Source: Acidobacteriota bacterium (GTDB taxonomy: Bacteria; Acidobacteriota; Terriglobia; Terriglobales; Acidobacteriaceae). From it: a stretch of DNA of 18,368 nucleotides. Positions 7,036 to 14,755 of this stretch are shown here, piece by piece. The translations under genes and the position numbers were made by a program. Below the pieces are notes generated by a model. It did not search any database. It was not told the origin of the DNA and saw only the letters and a program-made list of their open reading frames with translations. Numbering within the stretch: the first letter of the stretch is position 1; every line of letters starts with the position of its first letter. The stretch spans positions 1-18,368 of the forward strand of contig QIAR01000173.1 of assembly GCA_003225595.1 (NCBI GenBank), written 5' to 3'.

Positions 7036-8486
7036 ATGAAACACATCGCTGATTGGGCTCTAAACATTTCCAACCAACGTGGCGCGTTCTATGCAGTGAC
7101 CGCAGCCGCGCGCTTGCGACAAAGAACGGCAAGATCAGCCACGCCTCCGACGGCGAATCGCTCGGCATAGGCATTCGCGTGCTCGCTGACGGAGCCTGGG
7201 GATTCGCCGCTTCCGATGACCTCAGCCGTGCTGCGGTCGAAGGCACCGCCGCGCGTGCGGTGGCAATCGCCAAAGCGTCGGCTAGAGTGAAGCAGCAAGA
7301 CGTCCGCCTCGCGCCGGAAAAGCCGGTCACCGCTGAGTGGACCACGCCTTGCCAGATCGAGCCGTTCACGATTTCTGTGGCGCAGAATATCGACTTGCTG
7401 TTCAAGATCGACTCTGAGCTGCGCTCGGTGGCGGGCGTCACGATGGCTGAGACCAACATGAACTTCCGACGCGAGGAGCAGTGGTTGGTCTCCTCCGAGG
7501 GCGCGAACATTCACCAGACGAAGTATTCAACCGGCGTTGGTTACGCAGCGCACGCGTTCGCGGGCAGCGAGATTCAGAAGCGCTCGTATCCGACTTCGTA
7601 CGGCGGACAGTGGCAGAACAAAGGCTACGAATTAATCCACGAACTCAAGCTGGTAGAGAATGCGCGTCGCATCGGCGAAGAGGCCGTTGCCCTGCACAAA
7701 GCTGATCAGTGTCCGGAAGGCACATTCACGATCGTTTTGGACGATGCGCAGCTCGGACTTCAGATCCACGAGTCGATTGGACATCCGATTGAACTCGATC
7801 GCGTGCTGGGCATGGAAGCTAATTTCGCCGGCACGTCTTTCCTCACGCTCGAGAAGTTGCGCAAACTGCGTTATGGCAGCGATCTGGTGAATGTTGTCGC
7901 CGATGCGCGCCAGGAGCACGGTCCGGGTCTTGGTACCTTCGGCTTCGACGACGAGGGTGTTCCCGCGCAGTGCACGCCGATTATTACGAACGGCCTGTTC
8001 ACTGGTTACCTCAGCTCCCGTGAGACCGCGCATGCCATTGGCGCGGATCGTTCAGGTGGAACGCTGCGCGCGGAAGGCTGGAATCGACTGCCAATTATTC
8101 GTATGACCAACGTCAGCATTTTGCCGGGCGAGGAGCCGCTAACCTTGGAACAGCTCATTGCCGATACTGATCAGGGGGTCTTCATGCAGACCAATCGCTC
8201 ATGGTCAATTGATGACAAACGCTACAACTTCCAGTTCGGATGCGAGATCGGATGGGAGATCAAGAACGGCAAGCGCGTGCGCATGCTGAAGAATCCGTCG
8301 TATTCAGGAATCACCACCGAGTTCTGGAACTCGCTGGATGCCATTTGCTCGCGCGATGAGTGGACGCTGTGGGGAACTCCCAACTGCGGCAAAGGCCAGC
8401 CACAGCAGGTAATGGGTACGGGGCACGGAGCTGCACCAGCTCGTTTCCGCGACATCAGGGTAGGCTCGGCTTACAAGGGCAACTGA
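7036..8486 (+). CDS. tldD: TldD family metallopeptidase, frameshift near 5' end
   Basis: This is the metal-binding half of the TldD/TldE (PmbA) protease, which cleaves unfolded peptides. The zinc motif HESIGH (HExxxH) is encoded at 7767-7784, and the C-terminal third carries the conserved QFGCEIGWEI cysteine region. From about 7095 onward the frame is continuous to TGA at 8486. The expected N-terminus is in another frame: ATG at 7036 reads MKHIADWALNISNQRGAFYA, a normal TldD opening, then runs out of register, while the downstream frame picks up with DRSRALATKNGKISHAS. Joining the two lacks a few residues of the usual YADVR-type strand, so one or more bases (net loss of one modulo three) appear to be missing near 7090-7098. 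A TTG at 7053 in the downstream frame would give an atypical N-terminus. The pmbA partner follows 81 bases downstream. Confidence 0.88.
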
Positions 8487-8499
8487 ATGGCCGCAGACA

Positions 8500-8568
8500 C
8501 ACCCTTCGACTACGCTCAGGACAGGTTCCGACACGGAGAAAGCTAAGAGCTAGAAGCTAAGAGCTAAA
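8500..8568. repeat. Intergenic repeats between tldD and pmbA
   Basis: CCCTTCGACTACGCTCAGG followed by ACAGGTTCC (8502-8529) matches a dispersed repeat form seen in many environmental bacterial genomes (identification from memory). It is followed by overlapping copies of AGCTAAGAGCT between 8541 and 8566 that run up to the pmbA start codon. Confidence 0.5.
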
Positions 8569-9947
8569 TGCTAAATCGGAACAAAGCCGCCGATGTCTTC
8601 GACCGCATCCAAAGATATTCCACCGCCGACGAGGTTGAAGCCCTCTTCTACGCCGGACACTCATCTCTAACTCGCTTTGCCAATAACACGATTCATCAGA
8701 ACGTAGCAGAAGAGAACTCAGTGGTTTCGGTACGCACCGCGTTCGGCGAGCGAACGGCGCGTGCCACAACCAACAAACTCGATGAGGAGAGCCTTAAGCG
8801 CGCTGTCAAGTCGGCTGAGGACATCGCGAGAGTCCAGCATCCCGATCCGGAGTTACTCGCAATGCCTGCAAGCGGAGGCAAGAACTATGGCGCCATCCCT
8901 AGCCGCCATTTTGACGAGACTGCTGCCATCACACCCGAGCAGCGTGCCGAAGCCGTCCAGAAGGTTGTCTCTGTAGCGCGGAAGCAAAAGCTCACGACCG
9001 CGGGGATTTTTTCGACCGCAGAATTAGTCGAAGGGATTTTCAACTCACGTGGCCTCAACGATTGGCACACGCAGACTTCTTCGGACATCTCGGTCACGAT
9101 GTTGGCGGCGGATTCCTCCGGCTGGCAAAAGGCAAACTCGCCTAACGTTGCCCACCTTGACGCGGTCGCCCTGGCGGAAATCGCTGCCCGTAAGGCGGTG
9201 GAATCCGCTAGCCCGCGGGAGATTCCAGCAGGCAAATACACGGTAATACTGGAGCCTGCAGCCGTGCTCGACATCGTGGGTTTCATGTTCTTCGATTTCG
9301 GAGGGCTCGCAATCCTGGACCAGCGCTCCTTTCTGAACAATCGCGTGGGCACGAAAATATTCGGCGAGAACATCAATATTTCCGATGATGTCGGCCACCC
9401 GTTACAGTCGGGCGTGCCCTTTGACGGCGAAGGGATGCGCCGTCAACGCGTGCATCTGGTTGAGGGTGGCGTGGTGAAACGGTTGGTGTACGCACGAGCC
9501 ACGGCCGAAAAAATGAAGAAATCGGAACACAGAGATAAGGTCGGTGTTGTCGAGCCGACTGGTCACGGCTTTCCCATCCCTAATGAGATGGGCGAGGCGC
9601 CGATGAATATTGTTTTCGGTGCCTCGACGGATCCTAAGACAGTCGATCAGATGATCGCTTCGACGGAACGCGGCCTCCTGGTCACCCGTCTCTGGTACAT
9701 CCGTGAGGTTGATCCATATGAAAAGATCCTCACCGGCATGACCCGCGATGGAACGTTTTATGTGGAAAACGGAAAGCTCCGCGAGGGCGTGCGCAATTTT
9801 CGCTTCAACGAAAGCCTGATTCACATGCTCTCGAACGTCGAAGAAATGGGAACACCGGTCCGCGCCAGCGGCGAAGAGTCTTTCGATATGGTGGTCCCAG
9901 CCATGAAGGTGCGCGACTTCAACTTTACAGAGGTGACGAAGTTCTAA
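8568..9947 (+). CDS. pmbA: PmbA/TldE family protein (TldD partner)
   Basis: The 459-residue product is of the TldD/PmbA superfamily and of normal length. It has the N-terminal fold with LTRFANNTIHQNVAEENSVV, the family stretch FNSRGLNDWHTQTSSDISV, and the C-terminal WYIREVDPYEKILTGMTRDG plus GKLREGVRNFRFNESLI. It lacks an HExxxH motif: the matching region reads VILEPAAVLDIVGFMFFDF, as in PmbA/TldE subunits that do not bind the metal. In Escherichia coli TldD and TldE form a heteromer that matures microcin B17 and degrades the CcdA antitoxin. The ATG at 8568 lies in a run of AGCTAAGAGCT repeats and has only a weak ribosome site (AAGAG). It is likely co-expressed with tldD. Confidence 0.93.
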   Translation: MLNRNKAADVFDRIQRYSTADEVEALFYAGHSSLTRFANNTIHQNVAEENSVVSVRTAFGERTARATTNKLDEESLKRAVKSAEDIARVQHPDPELLAMPASGGKNYGAIPSRHFDETAAITPEQRAEAVQKVVSVARKQKLTTAGIFSTAELVEGIFNSRGLNDWHTQTSSDISVTMLAADSSGWQKANSPNVAHLDAVALAEIAARKAVESASPREIPAGKYTVILEPAAVLDIVGFMFFDFGGLAILDQRSFLNNRVGTKIFGENINISDDVGHPLQSGVPFDGEGMRRQRVHLVEGGVVKRLVYARATAEKMKKSEHRDKVGVVEPTGHGFPIPNEMGEAPMNIVFGASTDPKTVDQMIASTERGLLVTRLWYIREVDPYEKILTGMTRDGTFYVENGKLREGVRNFRFNESLIHMLSNVEEMGTPVRASGEESFDMVVPAMKVRDFNFTEVTKF

Positions 9948-10021
9948 AAGCAGCACTTCGGCATTTAGCCGCTCATTTAGCCAAGAGGCGTTCGGTATCA
10001 ACGTCTTGAACTAAAGAAGTA

Positions 10022-10059
10022 AGCATTCACATGTGCACATTCCCTTAGGGGTGAATGCT
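10022..10059. repeat. Inverted repeat after pmbA
   Basis: AGCATTCAC (10022-10030) and GTGAATGCT (10051-10059) are a perfect 9-bp inverted repeat around 20 bases. No T run follows. It sits about 75 bases after pmbA in a 255-base spacer that otherwise shows no gene, and could mark the transcript end. Confidence 0.55.
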
Positions 10060-10202
10060 AACTGCTAAGTGTTCTGCCACGGCCCTCACCACGGCTTCTG
10101 CATCTGCCCCCAATCAACTGACTGTTAAGAGGTTAGGGGCTAAGAACTCCATGACTTCGGTAACTTTCCCCGCTTGATTCTGAGGTGTAAGCTGCCTTCG
10201 AA

Positions 10203-10622
10203 ATGTCCAAAGATGGTCAATCAGAAACCTGCGGGGGCCAGAAGGAAGGTTCTTCCCCTGTGGTGTCACGGGAACCAGCCAAGCCGTCAGTTCGCGAAAA
10301 CGATACGGGGCACAAACCTTACAAGGACATGCAGAGCGCGCCACGCTTTCCCTTGAAGCTGCCGGTCGCTGTAAGAGCGGATTCCGGCAAACGCCTTACG
10401 GAAACCAAGAACATCTCAGCGAATGGCGTGTTATTCCAGGTAGACACGGATATGCCAGTGGGTTCCATCGTGGACTTCACGATCTCTCTGCCCGCCGATG
10501 TCGTAGGGTCAGATACGGACGTGCTGCTCGATTGCAAGGGCAGAGTGGTGCGCAATTTCGAAGATGGTGGCCGCCGGGGCGTGGGCGTGGTCATCGACGA
10601 ATATCACTTTGAGCGTAGCTAA
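10203..10622 (+). CDS. PilZ domain protein
   Basis: The 139-residue product has a single PilZ domain, the usual bacterial cyclic-di-GMP receptor fold. The domain starts near residue 46 with PRFPLKLPVAVR, contains NISANGVLFQVD near residue 79 (the NxSxxG signature) and continues through VDFTISLPADV and CKGRVVRNFEDGGRRGVGV to the end. The N-terminal RxxxR ligand motif is incomplete (RFPLK), so cyclic-di-GMP binding is uncertain. The first 42 residues are polar and low in structure. The ATG at 10203 lacks a clear ribosome site; an in-frame ATG at 10329 follows AAGG closely and would start just before the domain. The regulator gene begins 15 bases downstream, which suggests a two-gene operon. Confidence 0.85.
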   Translation: MSKDGQSETCGGQKEGSSPVVSREPAKPSVRENDTGHKPYKDMQSAPRFPLKLPVAVRADSGKRLTETKNISANGVLFQVDTDMPVGSIVDFTISLPADVVGSDTDVLLDCKGRVVRNFEDGGRRGVGVVIDEYHFERS

Positions 10623-10637
10623 AGCGCAAGGAAACTG

Positions 10638-11456
10638 ATGGCAATTATGTCAGTCGAGCTGGAAGACAATCTGGACCAGCCGCACGAGGGCGACCACAAC
10701 GGGCAACCCATTCGTGTGATCCTGGCCGATACCCAGGCAATCTTCCGTGCGGGGCTGCGCAAAATTCTTGCTCTGGAAGACGATTTTCGGGTGGTTGGAC
10801 AGGCGGAAACTCTGGTTCAGACCGTCTCGGCGGCCAATAAATTCTCCGCAGATGTCCTGATGTTCGAGGCCTCTTTGGCGCCGAATCCGGTAGAAGTTGT
10901 GTCCGACCTGCTGCGGCAATGCGCAAATTGCAAGCTGGTAGTGGTCATCCAGGAGCCCAACGAGGAGCTGACGCTAGAGCTGTTCCGCCGGGGAGCGCAC
11001 GGTATCGTGTCGCGCGACGTTGAGCCGGAGCTTCTGGTGCAATGCTTGCGCAAAGTAGCACGGGGAGAACCGTGGTTGGACACTCAGGCAGTGAACTGGG
11101 TGCTGGAATCCTATCGCACGCAAGCAACCAGGCCTGTCGCGCCGCGAAGCAAAGTTCAGCTTACTCCCAAAGAATCGGTCATCGTTTCCTGCGTTACACA
11201 GGGCATGAAGAACAAAGAAATTGCTTCGCGAGTGGGCACGACCGAGCAGGTAGTGAAGAACTACTTACGCAAAGTGTACGACAAGCTCGGGGTTGCCGAC
11301 CGGCTGGAACTGGCACTCTATTGCCTGCACAATCGAGTTCTCGAAAACGCCCCCAAGCCGGGTGTACCTGCGGTCCCATCCTCTGGGAACGGCGGAACAG
11401 CGGGAGCCGCGTCCCCCGTGCCTCCTCCTCCGGCCTCGGCAGTAAAACGTTCCTAA
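10638..11456 (+). CDS. NarL/LuxR-type response regulator with degenerate receiver
   Basis: The 272-residue product has a receiver-like domain (about 24-145), a LuxR-type helix-turn-helix (about 173-230, LTPKESVIVSCVTQGMKNKE then VVKNYLRKVYDKLGV) and a Pro/Gly/Ala-rich tail. The DNA-binding domain is canonical. The receiver is not: the acidic pair is D31-T32, the phospho-acceptor position holds Glu77 (ADVLMFEAS), the Thr/Ser position is Gln105 and the conserved Lys is Arg126. It therefore probably does not take a phosphoryl group and may be constitutively active or controlled by protein contact. The ATG at 10638 follows AAGGA by seven bases. It is downstream of the PilZ gene by 15 bases and no histidine kinase is nearby. 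Confidence 0.9.
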   Translation: MAIMSVELEDNLDQPHEGDHNGQPIRVILADTQAIFRAGLRKILALEDDFRVVGQAETLVQTVSAANKFSADVLMFEASLAPNPVEVVSDLLRQCANCKLVVVIQEPNEELTLELFRRGAHGIVSRDVEPELLVQCLRKVARGEPWLDTQAVNWVLESYRTQATRPVAPRSKVQLTPKESVIVSCVTQGMKNKEIASRVGTTEQVVKNYLRKVYDKLGVADRLELALYCLHNRVLENAPKPGVPAVPSSGNGGTAGAASPVPPPPASAVKRS

Positions 11457-11592
11457 TTTACCGCCTCTAGTACAATCTCTTGCGCGTCGCTGCCGGTCTG
11501 ACTGGTGTCTGACGTGTGGAAATCAGATGATATTGGTCACGGGTCTGATTGGCGGCGCAATATACAAAAATCAATTTACAGAGAGGCTACGG

Positions 11593-12075
11593 GTGAAAGG
11601 CGACGCGAAAATTATTGCATTGCTCAACCAGGTGCTGAAAGCGGAACTCACTGCCATCAACCAATACTTCCTGCACGCAGAGATGTGCGAAAACTGGGGC
11701 TACGAAAAGCTGGCCAAGCACACGCGGGACGAATCGATTGAGGAGATGCAGCATGCGGAAAAACTGATGGAACGCATTCTGCTCCTCGACGGCACTCCCA
11801 ATATGAGTGACTACTTCAAGATTAATATAGGCCAGAACGTGAAGGCGCAATTGCAGAACGATCTGAACCTGGAGTATGAGGCGGTGAAGCGCCTGAACTC
11901 CGGGATCCAGACGTGCGTGCAGGCGGGTGACAATGGGTCACGCGAGTTGCTGAAAGAGATACTTGTGGACGAGGAAGTGCATATTGACTGGTTGGAAGGC
12001 CAACTGCACGCTATCGATGAGATGGGGATAGAGAACTATCTGGCACAGCAGTTGTATAAAAAGGAAGACGCCTAA
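11593..12075 (+). CDS. bfr: Bacterioferritin
   Basis: The 160-residue product is a full-length bacterioferritin, the 24-subunit heme-containing iron store. All ferroxidase ligands are in place: E18, E51, H54, E94, E127 and H130. The heme axial ligand M52 is present in DESIEEMQHAEK. The start is the GTG at 11593 (MKGDAKIIALL, the normal family N-terminus), with GAGAGG eight bases upstream; an upstream in-frame ATG at 11527 would add 22 residues not found in the family. The gene stands alone between the LuxR-type regulator and the S41 gene. A possible -10 (TATACA, near 11570) lies just upstream, but no convincing Fur box was seen. Confidence 0.96.
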   Translation: MKGDAKIIALLNQVLKAELTAINQYFLHAEMCENWGYEKLAKHTRDESIEEMQHAEKLMERILLLDGTPNMSDYFKINIGQNVKAQLQNDLNLEYEAVKRLNSGIQTCVQAGDNGSRELLKEILVDEEVHIDWLEGQLHAIDEMGIENYLAQQLYKKEDA

Positions 12076-12093
12076 GACTCTAATCAGACGACG

Positions 12094-12294
12094 GTGCAAC
12101 AAGTTAATAAAGCACACTGGCTTTTCATTCTTTGCCTCGCGGTGATCGCTGAATCGATTCCCGCCTTCTGCCGCCAGCCTGCTGTCACATCCGCGGTCTC
12201 GACTTTCGAGCCGGCACCCTGGCTTGAGGACTTCCATCAACTTCTCCGGGAAATGTCCTCCCACTACGCCAATCTTGACTGGGCAATCGAATAG
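12094..12294 (+). pseudogene. Severed N-terminus of S41-like peptidase, signal peptide
   Basis: GTG at 12094 opens a frame of 66 codons that ends at TAG (12292-12294). It encodes a Sec-type signal peptide (a Lys near residue 6, then WLFILCLAVIAESIP) and then DFHQLLREMSSHYANLDWAIE. The frame is the same as that of the following gene, whose ATG is seven bases beyond the TAG, and the two together read as one protein: ...NLDWAIE-stop-RRMDLPKLR... The TAG is one base from CAG (Gln), AAG (Lys) or GAG (Glu). It is most simply one gene of about 487 codons with a nonsense mutation or a sequence error. Confidence 0.7.
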
Positions 12295-12300
12295 CGCCGC

Positions 12301-13557
12301 ATGGACCTTCCCAAGCTGCGGGTTGAAACCGAAGCTGCGCTCCAGCAGGCCCGCGTTGCGGCCGACGCTCGCCGCACTCTCGATCACTTTGTTGATTCCT
12401 TCGGCGATGGACATCTCGAACTGAACTGGCCCAAGGGGGATTCGCAAGCGCCGACGGCTGCCGATCATGCTTCACTCTGCGAGCGTTTGGGCTACAAGGG
12501 GCGACGGAAAGCATGGATCGATTTCTCACTCCTGCCACAGTTTTCTCCGCTGCCCACTGAAGACGGAGTGTTTTTTTCAGGAGGGTTGCTCAAGCTGCCT
12601 TCCGGCAAGACCCTCGGCATCGTCCGCATTGGCGTGTTCAGTGAAAAGGCGTATCCCGAAGCCTGCCAGCAGGCGGTACAGGAACTAAATATGCCTGACA
12701 ATGCAAATTGCGGCGATGAGTGCGCGAAGAAGATCGAGATCCGCACCGCCAATCTGCTCACTGCGGCGCTCACGGCCAGCGCTGAAGAGCTGCGTCGCGC
12801 CGGTGCTGCGGCGCTGCTCGTTGATATCACCCATAATGGCGGCGGCTCCGACTGGGTGGAAGCCGCGCCGCGGGCACTCAGCTCCAAGCCACTTCGCGAT
12901 CCCCGGCTGGCCTTCATTAAGAATGAGCACTGGACCACCCAGCTCGAAGATGCGCTTAAGGAGGTTGACACAGACCTCAACAACCATCGCGGACCCAACC
13001 AGCTTCTGCGTAATGCTGCTGCAACCCTGGAACGGGCAATTGCTGCCAGCAAGCGGCCTTGCAATCCCGAGGAGGCATGGACAACGGGCAAGGTGGATTG
13101 CTCACTTCTGGTGAAGGATCTCCTGTTCGCCTCCGGCGTGTTGTCCTATGCGCCGCCCGGTAGCTTTACCGGATTGGAGTCACGCACCACGCTCTTCCAT
13201 CCTGCTCGCTATGCATATACGGAAAAGCGCAACCGTCTCCCACTCTACGTTCTGGTCGATAGCGACACATGGTCTGCTGCCGAATACTTTGCTGCGCTGC
13301 TACAAGATAATAAAGCAGCCACGATTGTTGGCGAACTCACCGGAGGCGCCGGCTGCGGCTACACCAACGGTGGCATACCCACCGAACTTAAAAATTCAAA
13401 AGCTGAAATCAAAATGCCCGATTGTGTGCGCCTGCGTGCCGATGGTTCCGATGAAGTGAACGGAGTTACGCCAGACGTTCCGGTTCCGTGGGCCCACCGG
13501 GATTCTCCCTTCCAGCGTGCCCAGAAGTTGTTTAACGTGCTGCGATCATTGCGCTAG
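12301..13557 (+). CDS. S41-like peptidase, catalytic part after in-frame TAG
   Basis: The 418-codon frame holds an S41 (C-terminal processing/tail-specific protease-like) domain. Visible features are a strand-rich middle with LGIVRIGVFSE and AALLVDITHNGGGSDW, and a C-terminal core LYVLVDSDTWSAAEYFAALL followed by GELTGGAGCGYTNGG; the Ser in WSAAE (codon at 13273) is at the place of the family nucleophile. As written it has no signal peptide, because that lies in the preceding fragment in the same frame, cut off by TAG at 12292-12294. The ATG at 12301 could be used for re-initiation, but the product would then stay in the cytoplasm and lack part of its N-terminal helix. No PDZ domain is evident. 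Function is likely peptide cleavage in the envelope; substrate unknown. Confidence 0.8.
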   Translation: MDLPKLRVETEAALQQARVAADARRTLDHFVDSFGDGHLELNWPKGDSQAPTAADHASLCERLGYKGRRKAWIDFSLLPQFSPLPTEDGVFFSGGLLKLPSGKTLGIVRIGVFSEKAYPEACQQAVQELNMPDNANCGDECAKKIEIRTANLLTAALTASAEELRRAGAAALLVDITHNGGGSDWVEAAPRALSSKPLRDPRLAFIKNEHWTTQLEDALKEVDTDLNNHRGPNQLLRNAAATLERAIAASKRPCNPEEAWTTGKVDCSLLVKDLLFASGVLSYAPPGSFTGLESRTTLFHPARYAYTEKRNRLPLYVLVDSDTWSAAEYFAALLQDNKAATIVGELTGGAGCGYTNGGIPTELKNSKAEIKMPDCVRLRADGSDEVNGVTPDVPVPWAHRDSPFQRAQKLFNVLRSLR

Positions 13558-13880
13558 TCGCGCTCGTGAGCAGCTACTCTGAAGTAACAGCAGTAGGCAT
13601 TCGGAATCTATATCCTGATTAGTTCACCAGAACTGTTTGCCGTGTTCTTTAGGCACGGGAGAAAGCTCGGTTGGGATTTTCTGTGCGGTGAACAGATGGG
13701 ACACCAACACAGTAGCCAGGACGGACTGATAACCGTAGTAAGGATAAGCTCAACCGTATACAAGCTGTCACCTTTGGGATGCTCCGAAAGGTAGTGCCGG
13801 ATTCTCAGAAAACCCAGTGTTCATGCACCTTTTAGAGCATACTTTCTTCTTTGGCCAGCGAAATCCATGAATAATGCAGG
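13558..13880. other. Intergenic region, no gene recognised
   Basis: No reading frame with protein-like features was found between the S41 gene and the convergent repressor-like gene. It contains a weak short stem, CCGTG and CACGG around nine bases (about 13638-13656), and a 7-bp inverted pair GTTCACC/GGTGAAC about 60 bases apart. Neither is followed by a T run. Nothing can be assigned. Confidence 0.5.
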
Positions 13881-14654
13881 CTAAGGCGCTTTGCCGATCC
13901 ACCACAGGACTCTGCCAATGACGCGCCAGGCACGATCTGTGCCCAGGGCCATGGATTCATATTCTCGATTTTCGGGCTCGAGCACCTCCACACCACGATA
14001 GCGGCGAAATCTGGAAATAGAGAGGCCTTTATCCTCATTCCAGACGACAACAAGTTTGCCGTCGAGTTCAGAACGATCGGTTTGCGAGTAGTCGACCGCC
14101 ACGATATAGCCATCATGGATCAGAGGACCCATGGAGTGTCCTTTCACCCGAAGGCACGTGGTATAGGCAGGATTGGGACACCACTCCGACGGCGCCGCAA
14201 TCATGTCCTCCGCATGAACTTGGTCGAGATCGAGGGTTTTATCTCCGCTTTCGCCGTGAGTGGCGGCATGAATTCTCAAGAGAGGAATCGCGACCAATCG
14301 GGTGCTCTTGGGAACGTGCTTTTTGGTTCCGCTACCGGCTACCACAATATCCAGATTCGGGTAGGCAGCGGTTCGGAGCCGTTTGCTCTGCGTATCGGGC
14401 ATGACACGCATAAGATCAGAACTCTGCAATCCGGCGCGTCCCCAGAAAAACCAGCATTCGGCATCGCCGGAGAGGTTGCCGAGCTGAATGTAGTAGTCTG
14501 CCGAGGGCTCCAGCATGCCACGCTCCCATCGGGAGATGGTCATGGCGGAACAACGCAGCCTGCGCGCCAACTCCATCTGGCTGAGGCGGTGGCGCTGGCG
14601 TAGCGAGGCGACTCGCTGAGCCCAGTCGGGAACGCTATTTTGTCTTCGAGCCAT
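13881..14654 (-). CDS. XRE/S24 repressor-like regulator lacking catalytic Lys
   Basis: Counting from ATG at 14654 the product has 257 residues. Residues 12-57 form an XRE-type helix-turn-helix (SLRQRHRLSQMELARRLRCS, then MTISRWERG). After a linker that includes an Ala-Gly pair (VVAGSG, 105-109) comes a LexA/CI-type S24 domain: VKGHSMGPLIHDGYIVAVDY with nucleophile S174, then LVVVWNEDKGLSISRFRRY and LEPENREYESM. Aligned through the PEN motif to LexA, the catalytic Lys position is S214 (SISRF against TVKRL), so the Ser-Lys dyad is incomplete. A longer TTG start at 14678 is possible but lies only a few bases after the probable -10 TATATCC. It is divergent from the small HTH gene at 14756 and is likely a DNA-binding repressor; whether it self-cleaves is doubtful. 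Confidence 0.88.
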   Translation of the reverse strand: MARRQNSVPDWAQRVASLRQRHRLSQMELARRLRCSAMTISRWERGMLEPSADYYIQLGNLSGDAECWFFWGRAGLQSSDLMRVMPDTQSKRLRTAAYPNLDIVVAGSGTKKHVPKSTRLVAIPLLRIHAATHGESGDKTLDLDQVHAEDMIAAPSEWCPNPAYTTCLRVKGHSMGPLIHDGYIVAVDYSQTDRSELDGKLVVVWNEDKGLSISRFRRYRGVEVLEPENREYESMALGTDRAWRVIGRVLWWIGKAP

Positions 14655-14670
14655 TTGGAGCTTGCTTTCT

Positions 14671-14755
14671 GTAACCAAAAGGATATAACATGCCGGTTAC
14701 GTTGTCACGGTCTGGGACTCCTTTTTCTAAGGATCGAGACAACTGAAAGGTTGTC
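14671..14755. promoter_or_regulatory. Divergent promoter and operator region
   Basis: The 101-base gap between the divergent regulators contains three GTTGTC/GACAAC half-sites: GTTGTC at 14701-14706 and the perfect inverted repeat GACAAC-6-GTTGTC at 14738-14755, which abuts the ATG at 14756 and overlaps its ribosome site (AAAGG). GTAACC (14671-14676) and GGTTAC (14695-14700) form a second inverted pair. A plausible rightward promoter is TTGTCA (14702-14707) with TCTAAG (14726-14731); a leftward -10 TATATC lies near 14682-14687. The layout fits autoregulation by one or both flanking regulators. Confidence 0.55.

Noticed and set aside
9402..10001. 199-codon minus-strand ORF
   Set aside because: It is antisense to pmbA, which has clear family motifs.
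11527..11592. Longer bacterioferritin start at ATG 11527
   Set aside because: The extra 22 residues are not part of the family; GTG at 11593 has a good ribosome site and gives the normal MKGDAK N-terminus.
12292..12294. Amber codon as programmed recoding (pyrrolysine or selenocysteine-like)
   Set aside because: No downstream recoding element was seen, selenocysteine uses TGA, and a one-base change from a sense codon explains it more simply.
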